40,204 nt of DNA from Pirellulaceae bacterium (GTDB lineage Bacteria; Planctomycetota; Planctomycetia; Pirellulales; Pirellulaceae), in assembly GCA_030748485.1 (NCBI GenBank), contig JASMLW010000444.1:1-40204 (forward strand), read 5' to 3'. Numbering within the stretch: the stretch's first letter is position 1; each line of letters begins with the position of its first letter. Below the pieces are notes generated by a model that was not told the DNA's origin, did not search any database, and was given only the letters and a program-made list of their open reading frames with translations. Position numbers and translations under genes: made by a program. This document shows, piece after piece, positions 8,501-16,068 of the stretch.

Positions 8501-9310
8501 TTGGTACTGCAGTTGATCTGCTTGAAGCTGCGCCGCCAAGCACTCACCTCGCCGCTCGTCAACTTCCTCATGGAGCGCCGAGTTTGCCTCGCGAACTTCA
8601 GCTAGTTTCTCTTGCTGCAGAGCGAATCGGCCGCGCAACTGCTCAAGCTCCCCTGCTGACGCCGACTGGCGTTCGCGCTGCTCTTCTGACTCGTCCAGCG
8701 CCGCTCGCAATTCGCGCGCGTGCTGGTCCAGTCGCAGGCGTTCGCGTTGCCATTGTTCGGCGGCTTGCTCGGATTCGAGATCCTGATTCCGAAGTTGGCG
8801 GAGCAGGTCCTCGACTTGAGCGGAGACGGCGGGGGCGTCGTCCCGCTCTTGCTGCAACTCACGTAGTTGGTGTTCGAGCGTCGTCAGTTGCTCGAACAGC
8901 TGGCGTCGTTCGTCGGCCCAGCGCGCTTCCGCCAGACGTCCGTCGCCGAGTGCGCATTCAGCTTGTTCGTCGTTGAGCACTTCGAATTCGACGGGGCCCA
9001 TGGCGAGCCGGTCGCCCGGGCGCAGCCAAGCGTCCTCAAACGCCTGGCCATTGATCAGCGTGTCGGGCGACCACCGCCGAACGACGGCTCCGTGCGCGCC
9101 GCGGAAGATGACGCAATGGACGGGGCGGACCCGCTCGGCGTCGATGCGGATCCCGCACTGGGATGCGGAACCGACCGCGCACCGTTTCGAGTGAACGCGA
9201 ATAACTCGACCGTCCAGGCTGGAGCCTCGAACTCGTAGATTGAGCGCCCCTTGGGGTTCTCCGAGCAGCCCAGTGGCGCGCTGATCGGCTGAATGAATCG
9301 CTGCAGACAT
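5504..9310 (-). CDS. Large FHA-domain coiled-coil membrane protein
   Basis: The 1268-residue protein has four parts. An FHA domain covers about residues 27-112, with the conserved GS (VGSASQCGI), a His in VRPVHCVI and LINGQ; the usual Ser before the His is Pro. Residues 115-660 form a long Glu/Gln/Arg coiled coil with frequent Trp. Residues about 660-1100 are acidic, low-complexity and include short AYDNT-type repeats. Two hydrophobic segments at about 1137-1174 form a likely membrane hairpin before a 90-residue acidic tail. FHA domains bind phosphothreonine peptides, so this could be a membrane-tethered reader of Ser/Thr kinase signalling; that is inference. There is no N-terminal signal, so the FHA and coiled coil are predicted cytoplasmic. 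It is monocistronic. Confidence 0.85.
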   Translation of the reverse strand: MSAAIHSADQRATGLLGEPQGALNLRVRGSSLDGRVIRVHSKRCAVGSASQCGIRIDAERVRPVHCVIFRGAHGAVVRRWSPDTLINGQAFEDAWLRPGDRLAMGPVEFEVLNDEQAECALGDGRLAEARWADERRQLFEQLTTLEHQLRELQQERDDAPAVSAQVEDLLRQLRNQDLESEQAAEQWQRERLRLDQHARELRAALDESEEQRERQSASAGELEQLRGRFALQQEKLAEVREANSALHEEVDERRGECLAAQLQADQLQYQLIELQQQAAAAADLADQARQFAEQLDVQQRFWRERSERLERECGQLRDESEQQRDSWRRELDIAHPALDEAESFRKQQEEFASQRESQQTDWTNEREQLRNQAAALEQDVAELRGERDDERSRADELTAVNDDLTNRTEELSRQLTTLETEYAQFQETADQQRGADAETEAERAELRRRAEDAEAARDEIAAELDERAEELSQREQSWNELQERFEAEQSRWQEETRQFQQRVDESTNAGAQADEELSRREEQFVAERESWIAARDEWTDRLREQEERLAIQVAESEEQRTQLQGDVNQLNELLSEAPAEGSADSPDGDDVEQLRAEFDVQRSQWSEDKAWFERELENRAAQIQEQQSLLGGFREQLESNNQEREQLELDLVRARQDDVSDDTPVDAPRDNDSRDDAQLNPQAAAAMSFLDDLRKSPAAEDDASGSASAFDETSDHFTPHAGGETSFVLEEDDDSPSAAGDEDDPATGGAEFNAMETYGFLDDSAPLTGGSGDAQVTDSNDSVDAADAPSDGDDHAPHTDDEGAAGTDEDIFARLGEVGLLKADGDEHSVTEPREDSNEPFASRDAGFETEAYGDEAFRDDPYAQQDRDEHDHSAYDNTAYDNTDHSAANHNADYADSDYASQDFRDHDAISPSTAGGEFEADRAQTPWSQDASDSSFDQSHAETPDDGLAEGFGFSENEETGEPCGTVDGGSSFSAASIIDSLEAEEELAELDEGEPRVTSWRGQPEPPADDEPADAAGEGDESIESYMNRLLQRVRGDDEDPVIGAQVAVHEDEVEPSGSTLQTQEGGLQELAPPSAPEPVMMKPEEYRPRSQAPELDANLSAMRALANDSAREAITSHEIRSWDDSAKAKLLKAGLALVVGGVTVSIGGIFDPLAMVGGVAALSIAGVWVFQSRKFSSRSRSIADDDAPNGPAEGQSIECTVESTQSRLTDHLGRAGDAIDADFSSMREELREAATSEPDVSEMSVDAELDAFERDLLESNRSAT

Positions 9311-9900
9311 TAGGGGTTTCCCGTCAGGAATGGGGATCTCGGCCTCCGAGCCGCTGGACCTAGTTGGAATTCACCAAAGGGATCTAGCTCACGGGGCCCC
9401 CCCGGTCAAACCGCCCGGTAGCGGGTGAAACTGAAGCGGGTTCGGCAATTCCTGCCGGTTTCTCGGAAAAGAGCTGCACCGAAGTTCCGGATATGACGAT
9501 TATCCGTATGCGAAAGGCGTACGGCCCGCCGGAGTGCCGGGACGGGGGCTCGAACCCACATTCAGGGGGAAGTGTCCCAATTCCGCATGGACCGACAATC
9601 GGCCGCCCGGCGGGCGGGTTGCGCGGATCGCAAGGTCTTTCCAACTAACGAATTCAGGGGACTGCGGGCGTCCTGGTCGAGCCCGTTTCGATCGGCGCGA
9701 AAACGAATCTCCATTCCCCACACACGTACTATAGTTTGGTTGCGGTCGCACCCTCCGGCGCTGCTGGAGAGACGACCACACCGGAAAACTCAACTCCCAC
9801 ACGTTCAGAATCCCAAATCTCGTCCTAAGCCAGCGGCTCTGCGAAACAGAGGGGGGCGCCTTTCTTTCCAGCCGCTGCGGTTCGCGAAGGTGACATAATC
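9311..9900. other. Gene-free 590-base region between divergent genes
   Basis: This lies between the starts of the FHA gene (minus) and the DksA-like gene (plus) and must hold both promoters. I see no protein gene, clear promoter boxes or terminator. One segment, 9541-9557, read on the minus strand, contains GGGTTCGAGCCCC, which looks like a tRNA T-loop, but no cloverleaf can be drawn around it. Confidence 0.6.
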
Positions 9901-10350
9901 ATGGCACGAAAAGCAGCTCTTCAAGAACTCCGCGAAGTGTTGATCAAACGACGCGACGCGCTGCGCAAGGCGCTCGCGGGCGACTTGAGCTTGTTGAAAG
10001 AACTTCGTCAACAGTCATCGGGCGATGTTGTGGACGTGGCGTCGGACTCGGCTCAAGACGAAATCAGCTCACAGCTGGCGGAGGTTGAAAGCCGTGAACT
10101 GACGAGCATCGAGACTGCGTTGGAGCGACTTCGGGAGGGTTCGTACGGGATGTGCGAGCGGTGCACGCAAGCAATTCCCCTGGCTCGCCTCCAGGCTCTT
10201 CCCTACGCCACACTGTGCATCAATTGCCAGCGCGAAGCGGAGAAGACGGGCACGACAGGAGCCACGGCCGCCGACTGGGGTCGGCTGATCGACACTGGGA
10301 CTGGGGACAACGACATCACTCTGAATGACATCGAACTCGACGTCTCCTGA
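9901..10350 (+). CDS. DksA/TraR-family RNA polymerase-binding transcription factor
   Basis: The 149-residue protein has the DksA layout: a helical hairpin (about 5-80) followed by a four-cysteine zinc finger, Cys85/Cys88 and Cys106/Cys109, in MCERCTQAIPLARL and CINCQ. At the predicted coiled-coil tip it has GDVVDVA, which fits the DxxDxA motif (Asp42, Asp45, Ala47) that DksA inserts into the RNA polymerase secondary channel. That motif separates functional DksA-like factors from generic TraR-like zinc fingers. The likely role is tuning transcription of stable RNA and stress promoters, possibly with ppGpp. An acidic 30-residue tail after the finger is unusual. AAGGTG lies nine bases before the ATG. 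The secreted HtrA gene follows about 100 bases downstream. Confidence 0.85.
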   Translation: MARKAALQELREVLIKRRDALRKALAGDLSLLKELRQQSSGDVVDVASDSAQDEISSQLAEVESRELTSIETALERLREGSYGMCERCTQAIPLARLQALPYATLCINCQREAEKTGTTGATAADWGRLIDTGTGDNDITLNDIELDVS

Positions 10351-10453
10351 ACGATCGTGACATCGTTGAGTTGACGCATTACCGCGCAACGCCGCGCCGT
10401 GTCAATTCATACGTGATGCAGTCGCTCGCCGTCTGCCGGAAAGGAATCCGCAC

Positions 10454-11584
10454 ATGGCTTCACGTGCTTGGACGCTTCATCTACTCATCGCAATTGTCGC
10501 TGTCGCCCACTGTCCGCTCTTCGCTGTTGCCCAAGACGAACCCAGTTCATCGGCGACATCGGAGTCCGAGGCCGAGCGCGAGCAACTGTACAAAGATCTG
10601 CAAAGCGACTTGGAGGCGCTGGAGCGACAGGCGAGCGTGCTCCGCCGCGTCGTCAAAGTCGTCACTCCCAGTGTTGTTCACATCGAGGCGGGTTCGGCTC
10701 GGCGAACCGTCGAAGAAGCCGGCGGCGGAGCCCTGATTCGCATCGGCGACGACATCTATGTGCTGACGAATCGGCACGTGATCAAAGAGTCGACAACGTC
10801 GACGATCGACATCAAACTGGCCGACGGGCGGCGGATTCGCCCCACGGCGATCTGGTCGGATCCCGGCACGGACGTGGGCGTGCTGAAAGTCGACGCCCCG
10901 CGACTCGTCTCCGCTCGGCTGGGCGACAGCGACAAGGTCGAGATCGGAGATTTTGTCCTGGCTGTCGGGAGCCCGTTCGGACTGAGCCACTCGGTGACCT
11001 TCGGCATCATCAGCGCCAAAGGCCGCCGCGACTTGCAGCTCGGCGACGCCCGGGTTCGCTACCAGGACTTCCTCCAGACGGACGCCGCCATCAACCCCGG
11101 CAACAGCGGCGGACCGCTGATCAGCTTGCGGGGCGAGGTGATCGGTATCAATACGGCGATCGCCAGCAACTCCGGTGGAAACGACGGCATCGGTTTTACG
11201 ATTCCGATCAACATGGCCATGACCGTCGCCCGTCAGTTGATCAAGAAGGGACACGTCTCTCGCGCGTATGTCGGAGTTCATTTGGATCGCGATTTCGACG
11301 CCGCCAAGTCGGCTGAGCAACTCGGGCTGGCCCGCCCGGTGGGAGCCCGCGTTTCGGGCATCACGCCCAACTCACCGGCCGCCAAAGCCAATCTGCGAGT
11401 TGACGACGTAATCGTGCAACTCAACGGCAAGTGGATCGAGGACGACGATCACTTGATAAGCCAAGTCAGTGTGACGGCGGTCGGCGAGTCGGTCGAGCTC
11501 ACCGTGATTCGCGAACGCCGCCCATTTCGGGTCCGTCTCAGCGTCGGCGATCGCGCCAAGTTCGAACCCGATAGCGAACGGTAG
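10454..11584 (+). CDS. HtrA/DegP-like secreted serine protease with one PDZ domain
   Basis: The 376-residue protein starts with a signal peptide (about 1-26, ending AVAQ). A trypsin-like domain follows with the full triad: His108 in TNRHVI, Asp140 in GTDVGVL and Ser218 in NPGNSGGPL. One PDZ domain (about 268-365) completes the DegS/HtrA layout. A short Glu-rich helix (38-65) sits between signal and protease. It should act outside the cytoplasmic membrane in degrading or sensing misfolded envelope proteins. AAGGA is eight bases before the ATG. It may share a transcript with the DksA-like gene 103 bases upstream. It is convergent with the nucleoside hydrolase gene, with a short repeat between them. 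Confidence 0.9.
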   Translation: MASRAWTLHLLIAIVAVAHCPLFAVAQDEPSSSATSESEAEREQLYKDLQSDLEALERQASVLRRVVKVVTPSVVHIEAGSARRTVEEAGGGALIRIGDDIYVLTNRHVIKESTTSTIDIKLADGRRIRPTAIWSDPGTDVGVLKVDAPRLVSARLGDSDKVEIGDFVLAVGSPFGLSHSVTFGIISAKGRRDLQLGDARVRYQDFLQTDAAINPGNSGGPLISLRGEVIGINTAIASNSGGNDGIGFTIPINMAMTVARQLIKKGHVSRAYVGVHLDRDFDAAKSAEQLGLARPVGARVSGITPNSPAAKANLRVDDVIVQLNGKWIEDDDHLISQVSVTAVGESVELTVIRERRPFRVRLSVGDRAKFEPDSER

Positions 11585-11628
11585 ACGACACGCGGGCCGA
11601 AGGCTCCAGCCAAAGCAGCATTGCAACG

Positions 11629-11663
11629 TTGCCGCCTTGCCGCATTTGCCGCATTGCCGCATT
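11629..11663 (+). repeat. Short TTGCCGC microrepeat between convergent genes
   Basis: TTGCCGC occurs four times in 32 bases (11629, 11637, 11646, 11654), the last two as TTGCCGCATT. It lies between the stops of the HtrA and nucleoside hydrolase genes. No terminator hairpin with a T-run is visible beside it. Confidence 0.6.
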
Positions 11664-11671
11664 GAGGCGCA

Positions 11672-12616
11672 TCAACAGGTGCACTGTCCCGCGTACTGGA
11701 GGTTGCGGACGATCGTGTTCGCGACGGCTTCCACATCGATCGTGTGGACGACCTCCATGTTCATCCGCCATTCTCGATTCGGGCGCTGATCAAAGACGGT
11801 TGCCCCGCGAGTCAAGTCGCCCGACGATTCGACGTCTCCGGCCATGTAGTCCGCTTCAAACATCTCCGGATTCACGGCGGCAACGAGAGCGACCGCGTCG
11901 TGAAGCGAGATCGTCTCTTGGGCGAGCGATTGATGCGCCGCGCGAAAGTAATGCGGCAAAACGCGGCGGAGAAACACACCGGCGCGGCTCAGTTCGCTCG
12001 GCAACTCCTCGATCAGCCCAAGTGAGAACGCCACTTGCCGCGTCACATCGAGCGGCACGAGCGTTTTGGTGGTCGCCGATTGAAAGACAGCGCGGGCGCT
12101 GACCGGGTCGTAATGCATGTTGAATTCGGCCGCCGGGGTGATGTTGCCCACTCCGTCGACAGACCCGCCCATCATGATCAAACGATCGACGAGTGCGGGG
12201 AGGCCTGGATCGCGCTGGAATGCGCGGGCGACGTTGGTCAGAGGCCCCAGGCAGAGGATCGTGACCGACTCGGGGGCGGAGCGGACGGCGTCGCAGATCA
12301 CTTTGTCCGACGGGTGCTGATTCTGCAGTTGTGAGCTCGAAAAACCCGAGTTGCCGAGCCCGTCCTCACCGTGAATGTGTCGCGCGTCGCTGGGCGGCGC
12401 GTCGTCGGGCGGACTGCCCGCGCCGAGACGGGGGTAGCGAGGCGGGTCGAGGTGGGCGACGATGGTTTGAACATTGCGGCTGGCGACACTGGCCGGAACG
12501 TTCCCGCCGACCGCCGTGATCGCCAGCACCTCGATCCGCGGATCGAACAGCCCCATGCACAGCGCGACCGCGTCGTCGATGCCGGGATCGCAGTCAATAA
12601 CCAGTTTCCGAACCAT
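11672..12616 (-). CDS. Inosine-uridine preferring nucleoside hydrolase family protein
   Basis: The 314-residue protein opens with the family signature IDCDPGIDDA (Asp8, Asp10, Asp14, Asp15), which binds calcium and activates water for N-glycosidic cleavage. Further family features are GEDGLGN near residue 85, CLGPLTN, an EFNMHYDP segment and HDAVALVAAVNP near the C-terminus. It should hydrolyse ribonucleosides to base and ribose in nucleoside salvage; base preference is not predictable. ATG 12616 is chosen because it places the signature at residue 8 as usual; the longer frame begins with a TTG at 12658. No good ribosome site is visible. It is divergent from trpD, so about 165 bases hold both promoters. 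Confidence 0.9.
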   Translation of the reverse strand: MVRKLVIDCDPGIDDAVALCMGLFDPRIEVLAITAVGGNVPASVASRNVQTIVAHLDPPRYPRLGAGSPPDDAPPSDARHIHGEDGLGNSGFSSSQLQNQHPSDKVICDAVRSAPESVTILCLGPLTNVARAFQRDPGLPALVDRLIMMGGSVDGVGNITPAAEFNMHYDPVSARAVFQSATTKTLVPLDVTRQVAFSLGLIEELPSELSRAGVFLRRVLPHYFRAAHQSLAQETISLHDAVALVAAVNPEMFEADYMAGDVESSGDLTRGATVFDQRPNREWRMNMEVVHTIDVEAVANTIVRNLQYAGQCTC

Positions 12617-12780
12617 GACGGGGATTGTAGAGATGGCATCCCAACGCGACAACAGCAACGTTCCACTTGGCGTGTCGCCCCCGACCCGCCTGAGATTGCT
12701 CGCCGGATGAACGCCATTACAATCAGCCGTTCATCGCGACTTGCGGAAGTCCGCGCTGAGAAACCTCTCGTTGATTTCGA

Positions 12781-13809
12781 ATGGAGGATGAGTTAGCTGT
12801 GAACAACACCGTTCTCGATCGAGTCGCCGCTGAGGAGGACCTTACGCGCGAGGAAATGGCCGCCGTCATCGACGCGATCATGCAAGGCAAATGGCCCGAC
12901 GAAGAAATCGCCGCGCTGCTCAGCGGGCTGCACACGAAAGGCGAGACAGCGGAGGAAGTCGCCGGCGCGGCGCTGGCGATGCGAAAACACATGGTGCGCA
13001 TCGAGTCGTCCCGCGACGGTTTGCTCGACACATGCGGAACGGGCGGTGACGGATCGGGGACGTTCAACATCAGCACGGCGGCCGCGTTGGTCGCGGCGGC
13101 GGCCGGAGTCCCAGTCGCCAAGCACGGGAATCGAAAAATCACCAGCCGCACGGGATCCGCCGACGTGCTCGCCGCGCTGGGCGTCAACATCGAGGCCGGT
13201 CCCGAGACGGTGAGCCGCTGTGTTGACGAACTGGGGATTGGATTCTGTTTCGCCCCGCAACTGCACCCGGCGATGAAGCAAGTCGCCCAAGTCCGCCGCG
13301 GTCTCGGCACGCCTTCGATCTTTAACATGCTCGGTCCACTCAGCAACCCAGCGGAAGCGAAGTTCCAGTTGTTGGGTGTTGGCCGCCCGGACCTGCGAGA
13401 AACGATGGCGGCCGCGCTCTGCTTGCTGCCAGTCGAGCGAGCCGTGGTTGTTTGCGGACGCGATGGACTCGACGAAGTGACGCTGGCGGCTGAGACGGAC
13501 GTGTCGGAGGTCCGCAACGGCCAGGTCACGACAACGACGTGGTCTCCGGCCGATTTCGGCCTCGAACAGGCGAGCCTCGAAGGGCTAGACGCCGATGGTC
13601 CCGAGGAGAGCGCCGCCATCATTCGCGACGTTTTGGCCGGTCGGGCCGGCGCTGCCGGTGACATCGTGGTGATCAATGCGGCGGCGGCGATCTGGACCAC
13701 GCGCGACGGAGCCGCGCTGAATGTCTGCGCCGCCGAGGCTCGACAGGCGATCGATAGCGGCGCGGCGGGCGAGCTGTTGGAACGGCTTGTCGAAGCGAGC
13801 CGTTCATGA
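12781..13809 (+). CDS. trpD: Anthranilate phosphoribosyltransferase
   Basis: The 342-residue protein catalyses the second step of tryptophan synthesis, joining anthranilate to PRPP. It has the PRPP/magnesium motif DTCGTGGDGSGTFNIST (about 83-99), KHGNR at 114-118, GSADVL and the GLGTPSIFNMLGPLSNP segment. Length is normal for a stand-alone TrpD. ATG 12781 lacks a ribosome site, whereas an in-frame GTG at 12799 has GGAGG eleven bases upstream, so the true start may be six codons later. No other trp genes are in the window, so the pathway is dispersed here. Its last four bases overlap the start of the MFS gene, implying coupled translation. Confidence 0.95.
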   Translation: MEDELAVNNTVLDRVAAEEDLTREEMAAVIDAIMQGKWPDEEIAALLSGLHTKGETAEEVAGAALAMRKHMVRIESSRDGLLDTCGTGGDGSGTFNISTAAALVAAAAGVPVAKHGNRKITSRTGSADVLAALGVNIEAGPETVSRCVDELGIGFCFAPQLHPAMKQVAQVRRGLGTPSIFNMLGPLSNPAEAKFQLLGVGRPDLRETMAAALCLLPVERAVVVCGRDGLDEVTLAAETDVSEVRNGQVTTTTWSPADFGLEQASLEGLDADGPEESAAIIRDVLAGRAGAAGDIVVINAAAAIWTTRDGAALNVCAAEARQAIDSGAAGELLERLVEASRS

Positions 13810-14987
13810 ATCGCGCGTTGCTGAAGCTCGTTGTGCTCGTCTCGTGCGCCCATGCACTCGTCCACCTTTACGAGCTGGCTCTGCCGTCCGTGGAGCAAGA
13901 GATCTCGATTGAGTTCGCGCGGTCCGAGGCGGCGGGCAAGCCGGTCATGGGTTGGTTGAGTTGGTGCTGGCGATTGCCGTGGGGATTGGGTGCGATGGTT
14001 GCCGGTTGGCTGGTCGACCGCTGGGGGTCGCGGCGGATGCTGGCCGTTTATCTCATCGGCTGCGCCGCCGCCTGCGTGGTTGCCGCGCGAGCTCCCAATC
14101 TGGGGCTGTTGTTCGGGTCGATGTTCGTCATGGGCACGCTCGCCAGCATCTACCACCCCGCCGGCCTGGCATTGATTTCACGAGAGACGAATGAGCATTC
14201 GCGGCCTCGCGCATTGGGTCTACACGGCATCTTCGGCTCCACGGGAATCAGTTCCGCACCGTTCCTGGGGGCGGTCGCCATGCAAGTCGGCATGGGATGG
14301 CGCAGTTTCTACGTCGCCCTCGCTCTGCCGGGCCTCGTGCTGGGCGTCGTCTTCGCGCTGCTCGCCAAACACGACCAGACAGCCGACACGATCACCGCGA
14401 AGCAGGAAACGAGCGAACAGCGCCACGTCGACTGGCCGAGCTACTTTCTACTCACGATGTTGGCTGTGCTGCAAGGATTCGTCTATTCGGGAGTGCTCAG
14501 CTTCCTGCCGCGTTACTTTAGCAGTTGGCAGTCCGGCAGCGAAGCAAAACTGCTCGCAGGAGGCGTGTTGATCCTCGGTTGCATCGGTCAGTACGCGGCG
14601 GGCCGGCTGGCTCGCGCCGATCGGCTGGAGTGGCAACTGACGGCGATCTCAATCCTCAACATCCCGTTTCTGCTGTGGATGGCGATGGCGTCGACTTACG
14701 ATCGGGCCATCGCCGCCGGGCTGTTCGCCGTGGTCCACTTCATGCACCAGCCGATATACAACAGCCTGATCGCCAAATACACACCGCTGCACCGCCGCAG
14801 CCTTTGTTATGGATTCAGTTTCGCCATGGGGCTGGGCGTGGGGGCCGTCGGGGCCGTCTGCGTTGGATACATGTCGCAGCAGTTGTACATCTATTCGATG
14901 CTCGCCGGTTCCGCCGCCGCCGCCGCCGCGATCGGAGCCGTCCTGCGCGTCCGCAACCGAGCCGTGCAATTCGCACAAACGGCCTGA
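13806..14987 (+). CDS. MFS transporter
   Basis: The 393-residue integral membrane protein has the major facilitator layout: two halves of about six hydrophobic segments with a polar central loop (TADTITAKQE region near 195-205). GWLVDRWGSRRML near residue 75 matches the conserved loop 2-3 motif DRxGxRR. Substrate is unknown. The ATG overlaps the trpD stop as ATGA, so it is co-translated with trpD. A role in moving an aromatic metabolite is possible but rests on position alone. An N-terminal Glu-rich stretch (EQEISIEFARSEAA) lies in the first periplasmic loop. Confidence 0.85.
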   Translation: MNRALLKLVVLVSCAHALVHLYELALPSVEQEISIEFARSEAAGKPVMGWLSWCWRLPWGLGAMVAGWLVDRWGSRRMLAVYLIGCAAACVVAARAPNLGLLFGSMFVMGTLASIYHPAGLALISRETNEHSRPRALGLHGIFGSTGISSAPFLGAVAMQVGMGWRSFYVALALPGLVLGVVFALLAKHDQTADTITAKQETSEQRHVDWPSYFLLTMLAVLQGFVYSGVLSFLPRYFSSWQSGSEAKLLAGGVLILGCIGQYAAGRLARADRLEWQLTAISILNIPFLLWMAMASTYDRAIAAGLFAVVHFMHQPIYNSLIAKYTPLHRRSLCYGFSFAMGLGVGAVGAVCVGYMSQQLYIYSMLAGSAAAAAAIGAVLRVRNRAVQFAQTA

Positions 14988-15138
14988 ACGAAGACCGAGC
15001 GAACCGCGTAACCCCGTTACGCCTGCGAATCGCCGGCCGCCGCCTGCTCAGCCTTCCGATCAGCGAGTAAGATGAGTAGATTCCGGCGGATGGCCCAGCC
15101 CTCACGCCCTTCTCCACCACCCACACACGAATTTCACT

Positions 15139-15984
15139 ATGCCACCTCTCCGCCGCCAATTCGCTTGGATGGTCATCGCCGCGGTCTTCATTTCGAAAAC
15201 GGCGTCCGCTCAAGATGGTCTGATCTACCCACTCGGGGCGGCGGCGAATGCAGCGGGCGATCTGTTTGTGGCCGATCGCCAACTACCGGGGATCTGGTTG
15301 TGGGGAGCTGAGAAGCCGACGGTGTTCGTTCAAGGCGAGAAGCGAATCCGGGGGCGGCTCAACGCGGTCCGCTGTCTGGCGAGCGACCAGAACGGCAAGT
15401 TATTGGTCGGCGATTCGGCGACCCGCGAAGTCTACCGCGTCGGTGACGACAAGATGCTGACTCCGCTTTCCGCGGGCGACCGCGGCGTCGGCCAGATCGG
15501 CATCCCGACGGCGATCGCCGTCGCCACCAACGGCGACATCTACGTAGCTGATCTCGACATCCACGCCATCTGGCGGATCGCCGGCGGCGAGACCAAGATT
15601 TTCTCGCGAGTTCGAGCCCCGCGGGGACTCGTTTTCGACAAGCGGGGCGACCTTTTGGTCGTTTCGCACGGAGCCGACCAGGTGCTTCGCTTGGACAAGG
15701 ACGGCAAAGCGACTATCGCAGTGAAAGGACGGCCCTTTCGGTTTCCGCACAACATCGCAGTTGACGGTGACGGCGTCATGTACGTGACCGACGGTTATGC
15801 GAGGGCTGTGTGGCGGATCGCGGCCGGCGAGTCGCCGGCGAAATTGGCCGAGGGCGCTCCATTCGTCAATCCGGTGGGGATAATCTGGCGAAAGGACCAC
15901 TTGATCGTCGTCGATTCGCGAGCCCAGGCGATGTTCCGAGTCACAACGGACGGCAAAGTCTCGAAACTGAATGACGACGGTTAG
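15139..15984 (+). CDS. Secreted NHL/SMP-30-like beta-propeller protein
   Basis: The 281-residue protein begins with a signal peptide ending near SASAQ (about residue 25). The remainder consists of repeated propeller blades with the pattern 'G.lyVaD....aIWRi..G', for example DIYVADLDIHAIWRI, MYVTDGYARAVWRI and LIVVDSRAQAMFRV. It probably forms a six-bladed propeller outside the cytoplasm. This fold serves both as lactonase-type enzyme and as binding scaffold; no metal-site pattern is clear enough to choose. It is followed after 84 bases by the MMPL transporter on the same strand; CGTCGCCGC and its exact complement lie in that gap and could form a weak hairpin. Confidence 0.75.
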   Translation: MPPLRRQFAWMVIAAVFISKTASAQDGLIYPLGAAANAAGDLFVADRQLPGIWLWGAEKPTVFVQGEKRIRGRLNAVRCLASDQNGKLLVGDSATREVYRVGDDKMLTPLSAGDRGVGQIGIPTAIAVATNGDIYVADLDIHAIWRIAGGETKIFSRVRAPRGLVFDKRGDLLVVSHGADQVLRLDKDGKATIAVKGRPFRFPHNIAVDGDGVMYVTDGYARAVWRIAAGESPAKLAEGAPFVNPVGIIWRKDHLIVVDSRAQAMFRVTTDGKVSKLNDDG

Positions 15985-16068
15985 GCGTTCCGTCGCCGCT
16001 CTTGTCGAACGGAATCGGCGGACGTTAGAATCGCGGCGACGCTTCTGACTCGAGCACAGCATGGATGG

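Noticed and set aside
7265..8605. 446-codon open frame on the plus strand
   Set aside because: It lies antisense to the coiled coil of the FHA gene; the Leu-rich translation simply mirrors Glu/Gln/Arg codons on the other strand.
9500..9660. A tRNA gene on the minus strand around the T-loop-like sequence
   Set aside because: The T stem has only three pairs, no seven-base acceptor stem pairs with the 3' end, and no D or anticodon arm could be drawn.
12723..14156. 477-codon open frame on the minus strand
   Set aside because: It lies antisense to trpD and the MFS gene, is Ser/Ala/Arg-rich without any motif, and reflects high GC at third codon positions.
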